64,000 bases of DNA from Pontibacter ruber (GCF_023630205.1 NZ_JALPRR010000003.1:310001-374000), one strand, 5' to 3'; counted from the stretch's first letter, positions 49,267-58,977 are shown. Program-made: numbers and translations. Notes: generated by a model not told the origin, from the sequence alone.

Positions 49267-51795
49267 TTAATCTCTACCCCACCAGCGTTTGCGGCGTTCT
49301 TTCCGCATTTCTTTTTCCTGCTTTCTGCGGTTCTTGGCCTGGTCTTTCCATTCCTCGTAGCTTCTGCCCCGTTTATGCGAAAGCCGCTCCAGCAGACGGT
49401 CCAGTATGTTGTTGTCAGGTTCGGGCTGCTCTTCGATAAAGGACTGGCAGGCAAGGCTGGCCTGTAGTTCCGGAGGCAATTGTCGAAAGCGGCTGTTCCG
49501 TATGTCGGCATACGCACGGTCGCGGACAAGGCGTGCCATATAATCGCCCCACACCGGCAGTGCAGTGCGCGAGCCCGAGCCCAGTTCCAGGGTACGGAAG
49601 CGCACCAGCGGGCTTTCGGCGCCCACCCAAACGCCCGTTACCAGGCCGGGCGTAATGCCAATAAACCAACCATCGGCGTGGTCCTGGGTGGTACCGGTTT
49701 TGCCTGCAATGTCCATCTGCAGGCCGAACTCAGAGCGAAGGCGGGCAGCACTGCCTTCTTCCACCACGCCCTGCATGAGTTGCAGCATAATGGCAGCGTT
49801 CTTCGACGACATGGCACGCAGCACATTCCTGCCGGGCTGGTGCTGCCGCAGTATCTTGCCATTCCTGTCGGTGATTTTTGTGATGTAGACCGGCTTAACG
49901 TGCCGTCCGTTATTGGCAAAAGTGGCATAGGCACTCACCATTTCATAAAGCGAAACATCGGCTACGCCCAGGGCCAGCGCCGGCACCTTTGGCAGGTTAC
50001 TTTGAATGCCCAGTCGGTGCGCCAGGTTCACGGTCCGGTCTATGCCTGCCTGCATGATTACCTGGGCGGAGATGGTGTTCACGGAATGAGCCAGGGCGCC
50101 GCGCATGGAGTATTCGCCGCCGTACTGCTCGTTTACGTTTTGTGGCGACCAGTTCTCATACTCAGGGTAGGTCATGCGTTGGTTCGGGAAGTAGGTGCAG
50201 GGAGCAATCCCTCGTTCCAGGGCAGCCGCATACACGAAAGGCTTAAAGGTAGAGCCTACCTGGCGCCTGGACCGCACGTGGTCATACTTGAACACGGCAT
50301 GGTTGATACCGCCCACCCAGGCACGCACATACCCGGTGCCAGGCTCAACCGAGACCAGGCCGGTATTCAGAAAGCGCTGGTAGTAGCGCAGCGAATCGCG
50401 GGGGCTCATGTCTTTTTTACTGTTGCCCCGCCAGCTGAACACGTTCATCTGCAATGGTTGCCGGAACATCTCGCGGATCTCCTCGTCTGATTTGCCGGCT
50501 GCTTTTGCTTTTTTATACCTGTCGGAGCGCAGCATGGCATCCTGGATCACACTGGCATCGTTGCCCCACGGAGTACGGCCTCTCCAGTGCTCATCGAACT
50601 GGCTTTGCAGCTGCGCCATCCGCCGCCGCACTGCTTTTTCAGCGTGAGCCTGCATGCCGGCGTCAATGGTAGTATAGATCTTCAGCCCATCGGTATACAG
50701 GTTGTAGGGCTCGCCGTTCTCTTTTTTCTGGGTGGCTGCCCATTTTGCCAGCTCCAGGCGCAGCTGCTCCCGGAAGTAGGGAGCCAGTCCGTCGTTGTGG
50801 GTCTCGTAGCGGTAGCGCAGCTTCAGCGGTAAATTCTTCAGCGAGTCGACCTCGTTGCGCGACAGAAATTTATACTTGGCCATCTGGCCCAGTACCACAT
50901 TCCGCCTTTGCTTGGAGCGTTCCAGGTCCAGGCGCGGGTTATAGGTCGTGGTGGCTTTCAGCATCCCGATCAACACGGCTGCTTCTTCTGTTTTTATGGA
51001 GTCGGCGGAGGTGTTGAAGAAGCGGCGGGCACTGCGTTCGATGCCGTACAGGTTGCCGCCCATCGGCACGGTGTTCAGGTAGAGCTCCAATATCTCCTGC
51101 TTCGAGTAGATGCTTTCCAGGCGGTGGGCAATGATAAACTCCCGTAGCTTGTTGATGGGTGTGCTCAGCAGCCGGTATTCTTTCCTTGGATATAGGTTTT
51201 TTGCCAGCTGCTGACTCAGGGTGCTGCCGCCACCGGAGCTTTCTTCCTGCAGCAGCAGGGTTTTAAAAAACACCCGGAAAAGGCTTTTGGTATCGATACC
51301 GCTATGCTCATAAAATCTTGCATCTTCGGTAGCGATCAGCGCATCGATCACCGTAGGGGCAATGTCGTCGTACTCCACCTTGGTACGGTCCTGTATGTAG
51401 TAGCGCCCCAGCAGTACGCCGTCGGCAGAATATACTTCAGAAGCGGTGTGGTTCTGACGCGCCTTCAGCTCTGCGCGCGAGGGCACGCTGCCAAACACCC
51501 CCATGTATATGGCCAGGTAAAACAGCGTGAGCAGCAGGAGCAGGGCCAGCCCGAGCCTGTAAGCGCCTCTAAATAAAAACAGCAGAGCGGTTGCTCCGGT
51601 GCTGCGTCGGTTATCTTTTCGGGCTGCGGTCCATTGCTGCCGCCAGTAGGCGCGGCTCAGCTTAGGTTTTTGCCGGAAGTAAAAGCGGGTAAACCATACG
51701 CGCAGGAGTCTGCCGACCGGGTAGATCAATTCTTCAAGTATAAATCTGAGAACAGCTGAAAGTATGTGGGCAATTCTTTTTATCAAAAGCTTCAA
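49267..51795 (-). CDS. Class A penicillin-binding protein (PBP1A-like)
   Basis: An 842-aa bifunctional peptidoglycan synthase. One membrane segment at about 72-98; GT51 glycosyltransferase with catalytic Glu in EDARFYEH (157-164) and GGSTLSQQLAKN (189-200); transpeptidase with Ser515 in STFK (515-518), SVN (571-573) and KTG (699-701). The C-terminal tail is Arg/Lys-rich. The 70-residue basic segment before the membrane anchor is longer than usual. Makes and cross-links glycan strands in the periplasm. Confidence 0.95.
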   Translation of the reverse strand: MKLLIKRIAHILSAVLRFILEELIYPVGRLLRVWFTRFYFRQKPKLSRAYWRQQWTAARKDNRRSTGATALLFLFRGAYRLGLALLLLLTLFYLAIYMGVFGSVPSRAELKARQNHTASEVYSADGVLLGRYYIQDRTKVEYDDIAPTVIDALIATEDARFYEHSGIDTKSLFRVFFKTLLLQEESSGGGSTLSQQLAKNLYPRKEYRLLSTPINKLREFIIAHRLESIYSKQEILELYLNTVPMGGNLYGIERSARRFFNTSADSIKTEEAAVLIGMLKATTTYNPRLDLERSKQRRNVVLGQMAKYKFLSRNEVDSLKNLPLKLRYRYETHNDGLAPYFREQLRLELAKWAATQKKENGEPYNLYTDGLKIYTTIDAGMQAHAEKAVRRRMAQLQSQFDEHWRGRTPWGNDASVIQDAMLRSDRYKKAKAAGKSDEEIREMFRQPLQMNVFSWRGNSKKDMSPRDSLRYYQRFLNTGLVSVEPGTGYVRAWVGGINHAVFKYDHVRSRRQVGSTFKPFVYAAALERGIAPCTYFPNQRMTYPEYENWSPQNVNEQYGGEYSMRGALAHSVNTISAQVIMQAGIDRTVNLAHRLGIQSNLPKVPALALGVADVSLYEMVSAYATFANNGRHVKPVYITKITDRNGKILRQHQPGRNVLRAMSSKNAAIMLQLMQGVVEEGSAARLRSEFGLQMDIAGKTGTTQDHADGWFIGITPGLVTGVWVGAESPLVRFRTLELGSGSRTALPVWGDYMARLVRDRAYADIRNSRFRQLPPELQASLACQSFIEEQPEPDNNILDRLLERLSHKRGRSYEEWKDQAKNRRKQEKEMRKERRKRWWGRD

Positions 51796-52038
51796 AAGGT
51801 TTGCTGAAAGTGGTGTACTGGTGTTTTAACTATCTGTTGCGAAATACGGAACGAAGAAACGGCTGCCTGTCATATACTTCTCCTGGCTGCCCGATCCAGA
51901 AATATTGCATTCTATCGGGCCTCCGCAACCGGATCAGGCTTAGCAATAATTCTGCCAGGGCAGTACTTGTGCTGATAGCAATCCGGTTCTCCGGAACTGC
52001 AAAGGTACACAAATGTATAGAACAGAAGAAAAAGCGCA

Positions 52039-53646
52039 TCAGGAGCCTTTCCGCTGCAACGTCTGTGCCTCTACAGGAGCTGCAGGGTTGCTTTTGTCCG
52101 ATGGCCGGAATTTGAATTTTTCTTTTTCTTCAGACTCGATAACCGTCCGTTTTCCCGATCCGACCCTAGAATTATCGATTATCTCATCATCCGCTGGATT
52201 GGCCACTATCACCAGTTCGATTCCTTTCCGGACTGTGCCGCTGATCTCAAAAACATCGTTGCCGCCCAGGCCATACAGTTTGATCTCTTTTGTTTCAGGG
52301 CGGTTAAACAGGCGGTGGTAAATAACCTGCTCATCAGCTTTTCGGGTAACCGTTACTTCAGTGTGTTCATCGTTCAAGCGTTTTACTTCGAACCGCTCTT
52401 CCTGGTCTGTGCCTGCTACCATTACCTCTTTTGCGAGCATTTTATAGTAGGCGTTTGCTGCCTGTGGAAGCAGGTCTCTTCTTTTCTTGAGCTTGTGTAT
52501 GGTGGCTTCGCCGGCCAGTTCAACTATTGGTTTAGGAAACTGATGCACTGCCTGTTCAATCACTTCGTCCGTCAGGCGCTGCTGCAGGTCACGGGCCAGG
52601 GCCTCGAACTCTGCCAGGCTTACGTCTGGTAGTGCCTGCTTGTCAATTTTTTCGCTTTTAAGGGTGAGGGCGCTCAGATTCCGGTAATCGTCGTAGAAGG
52701 CGTTATACTTCTGATAGTTCAATCCCTGCCCTACCAGTTTTGGGAGTACCCCGTGGGCAAACTTGTACAGCGCCTGGTCGCGGTCTTTGGGAATAGGGCG
52801 GTACACTGTTTTTCCCTTTTCTTGGTACACGGCCCAGTTCCATTGGCCTTCGTGCCGGTCCCGGTCGTTGAGGAGGAGGTCGAAGAGGCGGGCTTTGGCA
52901 AATGCCTGCTGGTCTACCTGATGGGTGTTTTCTGCGTAACGCTTCCGGAGCATGTCTTTGGTGCTGACGATATTAACAGCTGGCCCTAAGGCAGGTGTGA
53001 TCGCGCTGCGATCGGTATACTTTTTCTCCAGCATGTATACTTTGTCCCCGGCTACCTCCCGATACTCGCCTAATGCTGGGTCGGAGGCGGGAAGGTAAAC
53101 GAGCTCCGGTGTGGCCTGCGGTATACCGGCTGCTGCTGCCAGTGGGGCAACCGCTAAAGCTGCATAGGGGTTGAGGGCAGCCGTCTGATCGCGCATAAAA
53201 TCAGCTGCCAGCGTGTGTCGCAGGAAAGAGGGCATGGAGCCAGCCGGGTCTTTGTCAATGGAGCGCAACGCGTACGAAACACCGTTTGCATCGGTAAGGG
53301 TAAAGCTTGTGGTCTGCATGCTGCCACCCACTTTTTCTATTTTCAGGCCACCTTTTTCCTTGCTCAGTTGCAGCACGCGCACCCGCACCGGTGCCGTCCA
53401 TAATTGCCGGTAATGTTTCCCGAAAAAGAAGTTGTATACCCGGCCATGGCGGTAGTGTTTGCCTGCCTGTATGGTCACGCTGTCCGGGAAAACCGGAGGG
53501 TTGGCGGCTAAGGCTTCCATATCGGCCGGGTCAGCCAGGGGCGTATCGGGGAAGAAGTGCTTGCTGGCACACCCGGAAAGGGCAATACTAAACAACAGCG
53601 CATACCAGCTGCTGTTGCTTACTTTCTGCCTTCGCTGTTGTTCCAT
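52039..53646 (-). CDS. Lipoprotein with CotH/kinase-like motif
   Basis: A 535-aa protein with a lipoprotein signal (SIALSGCASK, Cys26). The centre has LLLNDRDRHEGQWNWAVY (257-274) and PIPKDRDQALYKF (284-296), a DRHxxQ...DxD pattern like the catalytic and metal loops of CotH/Fam20-type atypical kinases; GVSYALRSIDKDP (122-134) could supply the nucleotide-binding basic residue. The end reads KEIKLYGLGGNDVFEISG. I recall this region inside much larger Bacteroidota proteins with a phosphoesterase and an outer-membrane barrel; here it stands alone. The kinase idea is inference. Confidence 0.75.
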   Translation of the reverse strand: MEQQRRQKVSNSSWYALLFSIALSGCASKHFFPDTPLADPADMEALAANPPVFPDSVTIQAGKHYRHGRVYNFFFGKHYRQLWTAPVRVRVLQLSKEKGGLKIEKVGGSMQTTSFTLTDANGVSYALRSIDKDPAGSMPSFLRHTLAADFMRDQTAALNPYAALAVAPLAAAAGIPQATPELVYLPASDPALGEYREVAGDKVYMLEKKYTDRSAITPALGPAVNIVSTKDMLRKRYAENTHQVDQQAFAKARLFDLLLNDRDRHEGQWNWAVYQEKGKTVYRPIPKDRDQALYKFAHGVLPKLVGQGLNYQKYNAFYDDYRNLSALTLKSEKIDKQALPDVSLAEFEALARDLQQRLTDEVIEQAVHQFPKPIVELAGEATIHKLKKRRDLLPQAANAYYKMLAKEVMVAGTDQEERFEVKRLNDEHTEVTVTRKADEQVIYHRLFNRPETKEIKLYGLGGNDVFEISGTVRKGIELVIVANPADDEIIDNSRVGSGKRTVIESEEKEKFKFRPSDKSNPAAPVEAQTLQRKGS

Positions 53647-53756
53647 ACTTTTGTATAAGGGTAAAGGATAAAGCTTAGCTGCTTCTGCCTGTGTATTTGT
53701 TAACTGGCAACAAGGCAGCGGTAGTAGTTACTGTGCGTTGATATGAAAGGAAAATA

Positions 53757-53807
53757 TTAACCGGAACAGGAGGTCTTACTTACATGGCTGCCTCCCGTTC
53801 TGGTTAA
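53757..53807 (-). terminator. Long imperfect hairpin, probable terminator
   Basis: A 17-bp stem with two mismatches (53757-53773 with 53791-53807), twenty bases after the stop of the M48 protease gene, followed by AATATTTT on the minus strand. Confidence 0.6.
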
Positions 53808-53826
53808 AAGTTGATCCTGTACTGGC

Positions 53827-55284
53827 TTATTTTTCCACTACCTTGATCAGTGTTCCCTGATCCAAGCGGTCGTCCAGTTTCATGCCGTTGAGTATGGCCA
53901 GCTCTTCCATTTTGGTGTCCGGTACCTTGTTAGCGCGTAGTGCCTGGGCCAGTGTGGCGCTTTGGCTGATCGTTTTTATGCGCACACGCTCCGGCTTCCT
54001 GTTCAGCTTGTCCGGGTCGCTCAGTTCTCTGAAGTTTTCCATGCTGTTGCTGAATAACTGGAAGTATGAATTGAAGTTCTCGGCACTGGAGGCACCGATC
54101 ATGCTGTAATTGTTGCCGCCGTACTGGATGATGTAGGTAAGCGTACGAACAACCTGCTGTTGCTGCTGCGTTTGCTGCTGTGGTTTCTGATCGGCTACAA
54201 TGGCAATGGCCGGCAACCCGTTTACCGTAATCTTTTTCGATTCGATGGGCTGCAGCTGATACTTCTGCACCAACTGCTGTGCGGCTGCTTCCAGCGTTTC
54301 ACCGGGGGCCAGGGTCAGGAACATCATGGCTTTGCCGTCTTTAGGGGCCATCTGTACCTGCTGCGGCGTGTTCTGGTATGCCCAGTTTGCCGGTATCGGG
54401 AACTGGAACTTCAGCTCCGGATGATAGAAAACATTGTTCTCAACAAAGCCCTGCTTCGGATCTTCGCCATAGATGATGCCGTCTATCATTTTCAGGTAAT
54501 TGTTACGGTTTACCTTCGGGTTTTGCAGGCTCAGCTTTTGCTGCCAGTCAGTCGCCAGTTGGTTAACGGTAGTATAGCGGTCACCTGGGTTCGGGTGTGT
54601 AGACAGGAAGTCGGGTATGGGTGCATTGCCGCTTTTTTCCTGCTGGCGCTGCAGCGTTGTGAAAAAATCAGCCATCTGATGGGCATCGTACCCGATTTTG
54701 GTAGAGTACTCCACACCCAGCTGGTCAGATTCGCGTTCAGCATCGCGGCCAAACTTCAGGAACAGCAGCCCCAGGCCCTGCGAGGCAACATCGCCAAACT
54801 GAGCGAACTCCGGCGATACCACCATACCCACAATAAGACCGAGCTGGGCAAGTATACCTTTGCTCTGCTGCTGGGCTGAGTGGCGGGCTGCAATGTGCCC
54901 GATCTCGTGCCCCAGCACCCCGGCAAACTGCGCCTCGTTGTTGAAGTGCGCCATAATGCCGCGGGTAAAGTATACGTAACCGCCCGGTACGGCAAAGGCG
55001 TTGATCACAGGCGAGTCTACAATTTTAAACTCATACTTGATGTTGCTGCGGTGCGAAATGGCTGCCATCTGCTGGCCCTTTTCCTGGATAAAGCGTTGCA
55101 TGGCCGGGTTATCGTAGAGGCCGAACTGGGCTATGATCTGTGGGTCTGATTCACGGCCCAGCGCAAGCTCCTGTTCTTCGGACATGAGCATCACATCCTT
55201 CTTTCCTGTTACCGGGTTGGTAGAACAGGAGTTGAACAGAAGCAGGACCGAAACCATCAAACAGGTAATCGAATATTTCTTCAT
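53827..55284 (-). CDS. M48-family zinc metalloprotease lipoprotein (BepA/YfgC-like)
   Basis: A 485-aa protein with a lipoprotein signal (LLLFNSCSTNP, Cys20). The zinc motif is HEIGH (126-130) with the third ligand Glu in RDAERESDQLG further on. A middle domain of unknown role (about 290-420) is followed by a C-terminal segment (ISQSATLAQALRANKVPDT, LDQGTLIKVVEK) like a LysM-type or BepA tail repeat. Probably a periplasmic protease for quality control of outer-membrane proteins. Confidence 0.93.
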   Translation of the reverse strand: MKKYSITCLMVSVLLLFNSCSTNPVTGKKDVMLMSEEQELALGRESDPQIIAQFGLYDNPAMQRFIQEKGQQMAAISHRSNIKYEFKIVDSPVINAFAVPGGYVYFTRGIMAHFNNEAQFAGVLGHEIGHIAARHSAQQQSKGILAQLGLIVGMVVSPEFAQFGDVASQGLGLLFLKFGRDAERESDQLGVEYSTKIGYDAHQMADFFTTLQRQQEKSGNAPIPDFLSTHPNPGDRYTTVNQLATDWQQKLSLQNPKVNRNNYLKMIDGIIYGEDPKQGFVENNVFYHPELKFQFPIPANWAYQNTPQQVQMAPKDGKAMMFLTLAPGETLEAAAQQLVQKYQLQPIESKKITVNGLPAIAIVADQKPQQQTQQQQQVVRTLTYIIQYGGNNYSMIGASSAENFNSYFQLFSNSMENFRELSDPDKLNRKPERVRIKTISQSATLAQALRANKVPDTKMEELAILNGMKLDDRLDQGTLIKVVEK

Positions 55285-55674
55285 GTTGTTTGAGTCCTAA
55301 AGGTTTTTGGTTAAAGGTATAAATCTTAGAATACCTATATTTTTATTTGCAACGATATTATGCTTCTTTGGTTGCAAAGGCTTTGTTTCTGCGTGTTACC
55401 GCCTGATTTTTACGTGTGAGCCCAAGCAGAAGAGGGAAGTTGCAGTACATTTAAATATGATATTGTTTAGTGTAAAAGTTATACTTTGTTTTGCGCTTGC
55501 ATACTTGCTTTTTGGGTAGGCGCGCAGGAAAGTATGGCTGCAAGGGCAGCAAAGGCGTTATACTTAGGAGTAACTGTTTAAGATAGCAGTGCTGTAAACT
55601 ATGTAAGTTTTATCGGGAAAAATGTAAGGCAGCAGCCAGCAGGTTTTATACTTTTGCTCCCAGACTCTGATACT
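55285..55674. other. Non-coding divergent region
   Basis: Lies between the M48 protease (minus) and the CxxC-AraC regulator (plus). Contains several AAGTATA/TATACTT copies. A 70-codon frame at 55307-55519 starts with a membrane-like stretch but has no supporting features and is left out. Confidence 0.4.
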
Positions 55675-56253
55675 ATGGAAAGCAGGAAACTATACATCAA
55701 GAACATGGTATGCGACCGCTGCAAGCGGGTGGTTGCCGAAGAACTTACCAGACTGGGCTATGCTGTGCTCAACGTTGGGCTGGGCGAAGCCGAGATTGCG
55801 GCAACCGGAAAAGAAATAAACCTCGAGGAAATACAGCAGGTGATGGCAGACAATGGTTTTGATTTGTTGGATGACCGCAAGACCCAGCTGATCGAGAAGG
55901 TAAAGCTAGCTGTGATTGAGCTGATCCAGCAACAGGGGATGGCTGACCTGCACATCAATACTTCCGAGTATATCGCCCGGAAAGTAGGCCTGGATTACAA
56001 TTATCTCAGCTCGCTGTTCTCTGCCTTCGAGGGCATCACCATCGAGAAATACCTCATCCTGCAGCGCATCGAAAAAGTAAAAGAACTGCTGGTATACAAC
56101 GAGCTCAGCCTGAAAGAGATCGCTTACCAGTTAGGCTATAGCAGTGTGGCACACCTTTCTAACCAGTTCAAGAAAGTGACCGGACTAACTCCCAGCCACT
56201 TCAAAGAGGTAAAAGAAAACAAGCGCAAGACCATCGATAAGGTACACGAATAA
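55675..56253 (+). CDS. AraC-type regulator with N-terminal CxxC domain
   Basis: A 192-aa protein; start at 55675 (MESRKLYIKNMVCDRCK). The N-terminal 65 residues follow the heavy-metal-associated ferredoxin-like fold pattern, with MVCDRCKRVV in the metal loop, and the C-terminus is an AraC-type double helix-turn-helix (TSEYIARKVGLDYNYLSSLF, LKEIAYQLGYSSVAHLSNQF). This is far shorter than usual AraC proteins, and the sensor is replaced by a possible metal- or thiol-sensing domain. No metal-transport gene lies beside it. Confidence 0.88.
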   Translation: MESRKLYIKNMVCDRCKRVVAEELTRLGYAVLNVGLGEAEIAATGKEINLEEIQQVMADNGFDLLDDRKTQLIEKVKLAVIELIQQQGMADLHINTSEYIARKVGLDYNYLSSLFSAFEGITIEKYLILQRIEKVKELLVYNELSLKEIAYQLGYSSVAHLSNQFKKVTGLTPSHFKEVKENKRKTIDKVHE

Positions 56254-56366
56254 AGTTTGTCCTCACGGCTTTTTTGCTGCAACAGTGAAGAATTTTCTAG
56301 GTTCTCCGTGGGATTAAACGACAAGTACACAGGTTCAACGCCGGGCAGAACAGGAGCACTTTATAC

Positions 56367-57239
56367 TTAAAAAGTCCTGTGAGAGGGCTCGCTGGGTACC
56401 GGGTTGGTGATGCCGTAGTGGGCTGACAAGGCATTGTAGAATGCCGCTTCGTTCTGAAGCCACGGAAAATGGCTGCTACCCGGGATGGTTATAAACTCTG
56501 CGGTAGGGTACCTGTCTTTCACATACCTGGTGCTGTCGCCGAAAATGTCGTTGTCTCCGTAGCTGACGGTAACCTTAAAGCCGGGGTTTGTCATCTTCTC
56601 CAGTTGGTGATAGAGCAGGATCGCCCAGTTCGTCCGGTTAATCGGTTGGGCAACAATATGGTCTACCTGCACCGGTATCGGATCATCTACCAGGTAGCCT
56701 TTGTTGCAGTTCAGGCAGAATTGGGTAAATAATTTTTCGTAGGCCTTGTCGCTGCCTAAAAAGCCCTGCATTGCATGCCGCAACATGGAAAACCATTCCT
56801 GTTTGGTGCTTTTGTCTTTGTTATACTTAGCTACTTCCATGCCCATTTCTCTCCACTGTTTGCCGGTGCCCGAGCCAGGGCTGCACAGGAACATACTCTG
56901 CAGCCTGTCCATACTTTGCTCAGCATAGATTTGCGCATACAGACCACCCCAGGAGTGGCCGAACAAATGGAATTTCGGTAGTTCGAAGTAGGTGGCAAGC
57001 TGGTCGATGTCGGAAATGTAGCGCTCCAGGCTGTAGTTGCCCGAATAGCAGGGCGAGTTCAGGGTGCCGCGCTGGTGGAAGGAGATCACCTGAAAGTGCC
57101 GGTGCAAGTATGAAATTACCGGGTCCAGTCCATCGGGTACGCCTGGCCCGCCGTGGAGCATGATAATGGTATCTTTGCCGCTGTTAGGGTAAGTAACCGT
57201 ATATAGCCGGGTGTCCTTGTTTCCGATCAATCGTTCCAT
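56367..57239 (-). CDS. Proline-iminopeptidase-like alpha/beta hydrolase
   Basis: A 290-aa serine hydrolase. HGGPGVPDGLD is the oxyanion-loop motif, GHSWGGLYAQ the nucleophile elbow, and GSSHFPWLQN carries the catalytic His. FHQRG replaces the family's usual DQRG. Cytoplasmic. Close to the prolyl aminopeptidase/tricorn-factor group; exact peptide or ester substrate unknown. Confidence 0.88.
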   Translation of the reverse strand: MERLIGNKDTRLYTVTYPNSGKDTIIMLHGGPGVPDGLDPVISYLHRHFQVISFHQRGTLNSPCYSGNYSLERYISDIDQLATYFELPKFHLFGHSWGGLYAQIYAEQSMDRLQSMFLCSPGSGTGKQWREMGMEVAKYNKDKSTKQEWFSMLRHAMQGFLGSDKAYEKLFTQFCLNCNKGYLVDDPIPVQVDHIVAQPINRTNWAILLYHQLEKMTNPGFKVTVSYGDNDIFGDSTRYVKDRYPTAEFITIPGSSHFPWLQNEAAFYNALSAHYGITNPVPSEPSHRTF

Positions 57240-57410
57240 ACTTGTCTTTTACGGAAATGCTTCTGTAAAAGCAGCTTACTCTTTGTGGCTGTTTGTATTT
57301 TTGAAGCTATAGATAAGTTAGGTGTGGTTAATGGAGCGCTACGCAGCTGTAAAATGACTTATGAAGTAAGTAAGGGCTGCACTAACTGGTGAATTGTAGT
57401 ATAGCTTAGG

Positions 57411-57975
57411 TTTATACTTGCTTTTAACAAGCCTTTGCTATCGTAGTCGTTTCTATTCCTCAGTCTTACTTGCCTATAGTTTCATCTCTAACTTTGGTGC
57501 GCTCAGGGCCGCGGGGCCTCGTCCTTGGGCATCGCGCTGTCTATTGAAGCTGCCATCGGCTGCGCCTGCAGGCTGCCCTGCGGGCACCGCAACAATAGAA
57601 GGCGCTCAACCCAAGGACTGGAAACGACACTGCTTCGTGAGTTTCTATGCAATAGGAACCCTTTGTAGGGACAGGTCGCGACCTGTCCGCGCGGTGACTG
57701 GTAGCTATGAAATTCATACTTGAAACATAGCAAAAGCAGAGATTCCCCTCTTGAGAGGGGCAGGGGTGTGTTTATTCTTCTGCCATGAAACTTAAGCTTG
57801 AAGTAAAGCAGTAGCAGAGCTCCCCTCCTTAGATTAGCGAGAACGCGAGTTCGAAGCTAGCGAGCGTAGCTCTGAGGGGCCAGAGGTGGTTGGACCACAG
57901 CAACTATGAAACTTATACTTTAAAAGTGGTGAAGGCCGAAATCCCCCTTCTTGGAGGGGTGCAGGGGTGGGCCAT
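57411..57975 (+). repeat. Composite intergenic repeat, locus 3: GC-rich module plus three hairpins
   Basis: Same architecture as the locus at 6240-6804, in opposite orientation: an introductory segment with ACAAGCCTTTGCT, a GC-rich module (57496-57641), then hairpins at 57745-57760, 57822-57879 and 57944-57959. The middle hairpin carries a long inner insertion with its own dyad (GCGAGAACGCGAGTTCG). Linkers repeat ATGAAACTTATACTT and TTGGACCACAGCAACTATGA. The 57240-57410 part of the gap shows nothing notable. Confidence 0.85.
57496..57641 (+). repeat. GC-rich repeat module, copy B (146 bp)
   Basis: Conserved arms match 6577-6720 almost base for base, while the internal 50-60 bases are unrelated. 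The conserved arms with a variable interior suggest a mobile or structured RNA element, or a recombination substrate. Confidence 0.85.
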
Positions 57976-57990
57976 ACTTCCTGCACAATG

Positions 57991-58977
57991 CTACTCCATA
58001 TGCTTTCTAAAGAACTCCACCAGGTCGTTGTTAATCTGCAGATCGGTGCCGTGGCCGATGTTGGGGTAGGTCCGGAAGTCGGCTTCGATGTTATTTTTGA
58101 TGTATACTTGTTCTACAAACTGCCAGCGTTGCGGTACCAGTTGTTTTCCCATCAACCGGTACACAATCTCCCTCTCCTCTTTGGTGTAGCCATCGTCAAA
58201 AGCAACGGCATCGTTGTCGTCGAGGGCTCCCATGTAAAGCATTTTGGGTAGCTTGCTAAACTCAGTTAGGTTTACCGGTTTTCCCGTGATCTGCTCCAGG
58301 TCCGCAATACCCAAAGGATAGTTCAGGGTTTGCCCGTCTATTGCGGCAACAGGTAAAATAGGGATGCCGTTGATGCCTCCGGATGCTGTTGCTTTTACTT
58401 TCTCCGGATGAAGTATAGAAAACCTGTTGGCAAAGGTGCCGGAAGCCGAAAAACCTGTAATAAAGAGCTTCTCTTTCAAGGGGTAGCCACGCACTGCCAG
58501 TTGCTTCCTGGCATCATCGATCATGGCAAGCAGCTGCAGGTCCAGCCGCTCCAGACCATCCGCTTTGGTTAACAAAACATCTCTGTCCAGGGCATGGGTG
58601 TAGTAGAGCCAGTTGGTTTCGGACCTCGGAAAAATAGGGATAAGTAAAGGCAGCTGCAGTTTTTTGGATACATAGTTCGCCACCCCGCTTTTGCTGGCTG
58701 CACGCCGCGCACCCCGCTCATGGAACTCGATCGAATCGTTGAGGCCGCTGTTGTTTGTCTCTACCATCAGGTAGGTAGCCGTCTGGCTTTGCAGACCCTT
58801 GGGCAGGTATACGAGGTACTCGAAATTGAAGCCTGCTGCAGGCTGGGCACTGAACTTCATAAGGGTATCTGTTGTCAGTTCTTGTGGCGGAGCAGCGACA
58901 GAACTTACAGCGCTTTTTAAGTTGGAGCTGCAGCTATAAAGTATAGCCGACACAAGTAAAATGAGGAGTGTTCTCAT
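57991..58977 (-). CDS. Secreted alpha/beta hydrolase lipoprotein
   Basis: A 328-aa protein with a lipoprotein signal (LVSAILYSCSS, Cys near residue 16). GFSASGTFANRFS is a GxSxG-type nucleophile elbow, and NIGHGTDLQ near the end supplies a likely catalytic His. Resembles PHB-depolymerase/esterase-like secreted hydrolases; the substrate is unknown. Its ATG overlaps the stop of the upstream acetyltransferase (ATGA), so the two are translationally coupled. Confidence 0.85.
   Translation of the reverse strand: MRTLLILLVSAILYSCSSNLKSAVSSVAAPPQELTTDTLMKFSAQPAAGFNFEYLVYLPKGLQSQTATYLMVETNNSGLNDSIEFHERGARRAASKSGVANYVSKKLQLPLLIPIFPRSETNWLYYTHALDRDVLLTKADGLERLDLQLLAMIDDARKQLAVRGYPLKEKLFITGFSASGTFANRFSILHPEKVKATASGGINGIPILPVAAIDGQTLNYPLGIADLEQITGKPVNLTEFSKLPKMLYMGALDDNDAVAFDDGYTKEEREIVYRLMGKQLVPQRWQFVEQVYIKNNIEADFRTYPNIGHGTDLQINNDLVEFFRKHME

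Noticed and set aside
55307..55519. 70-codon frame with a hydrophobic N-terminus
   Set aside because: No conserved-looking pattern, no clear promoter or terminator, and the DNA looks intergenic.
57418..57723. ORF across the GC-rich module with a GAQPKDWKR segment also readable in the copy at 6417-6722
   Set aside because: Frames are not otherwise conserved and run through hairpin repeats; the shared peptide is explained by the shared DNA arm.
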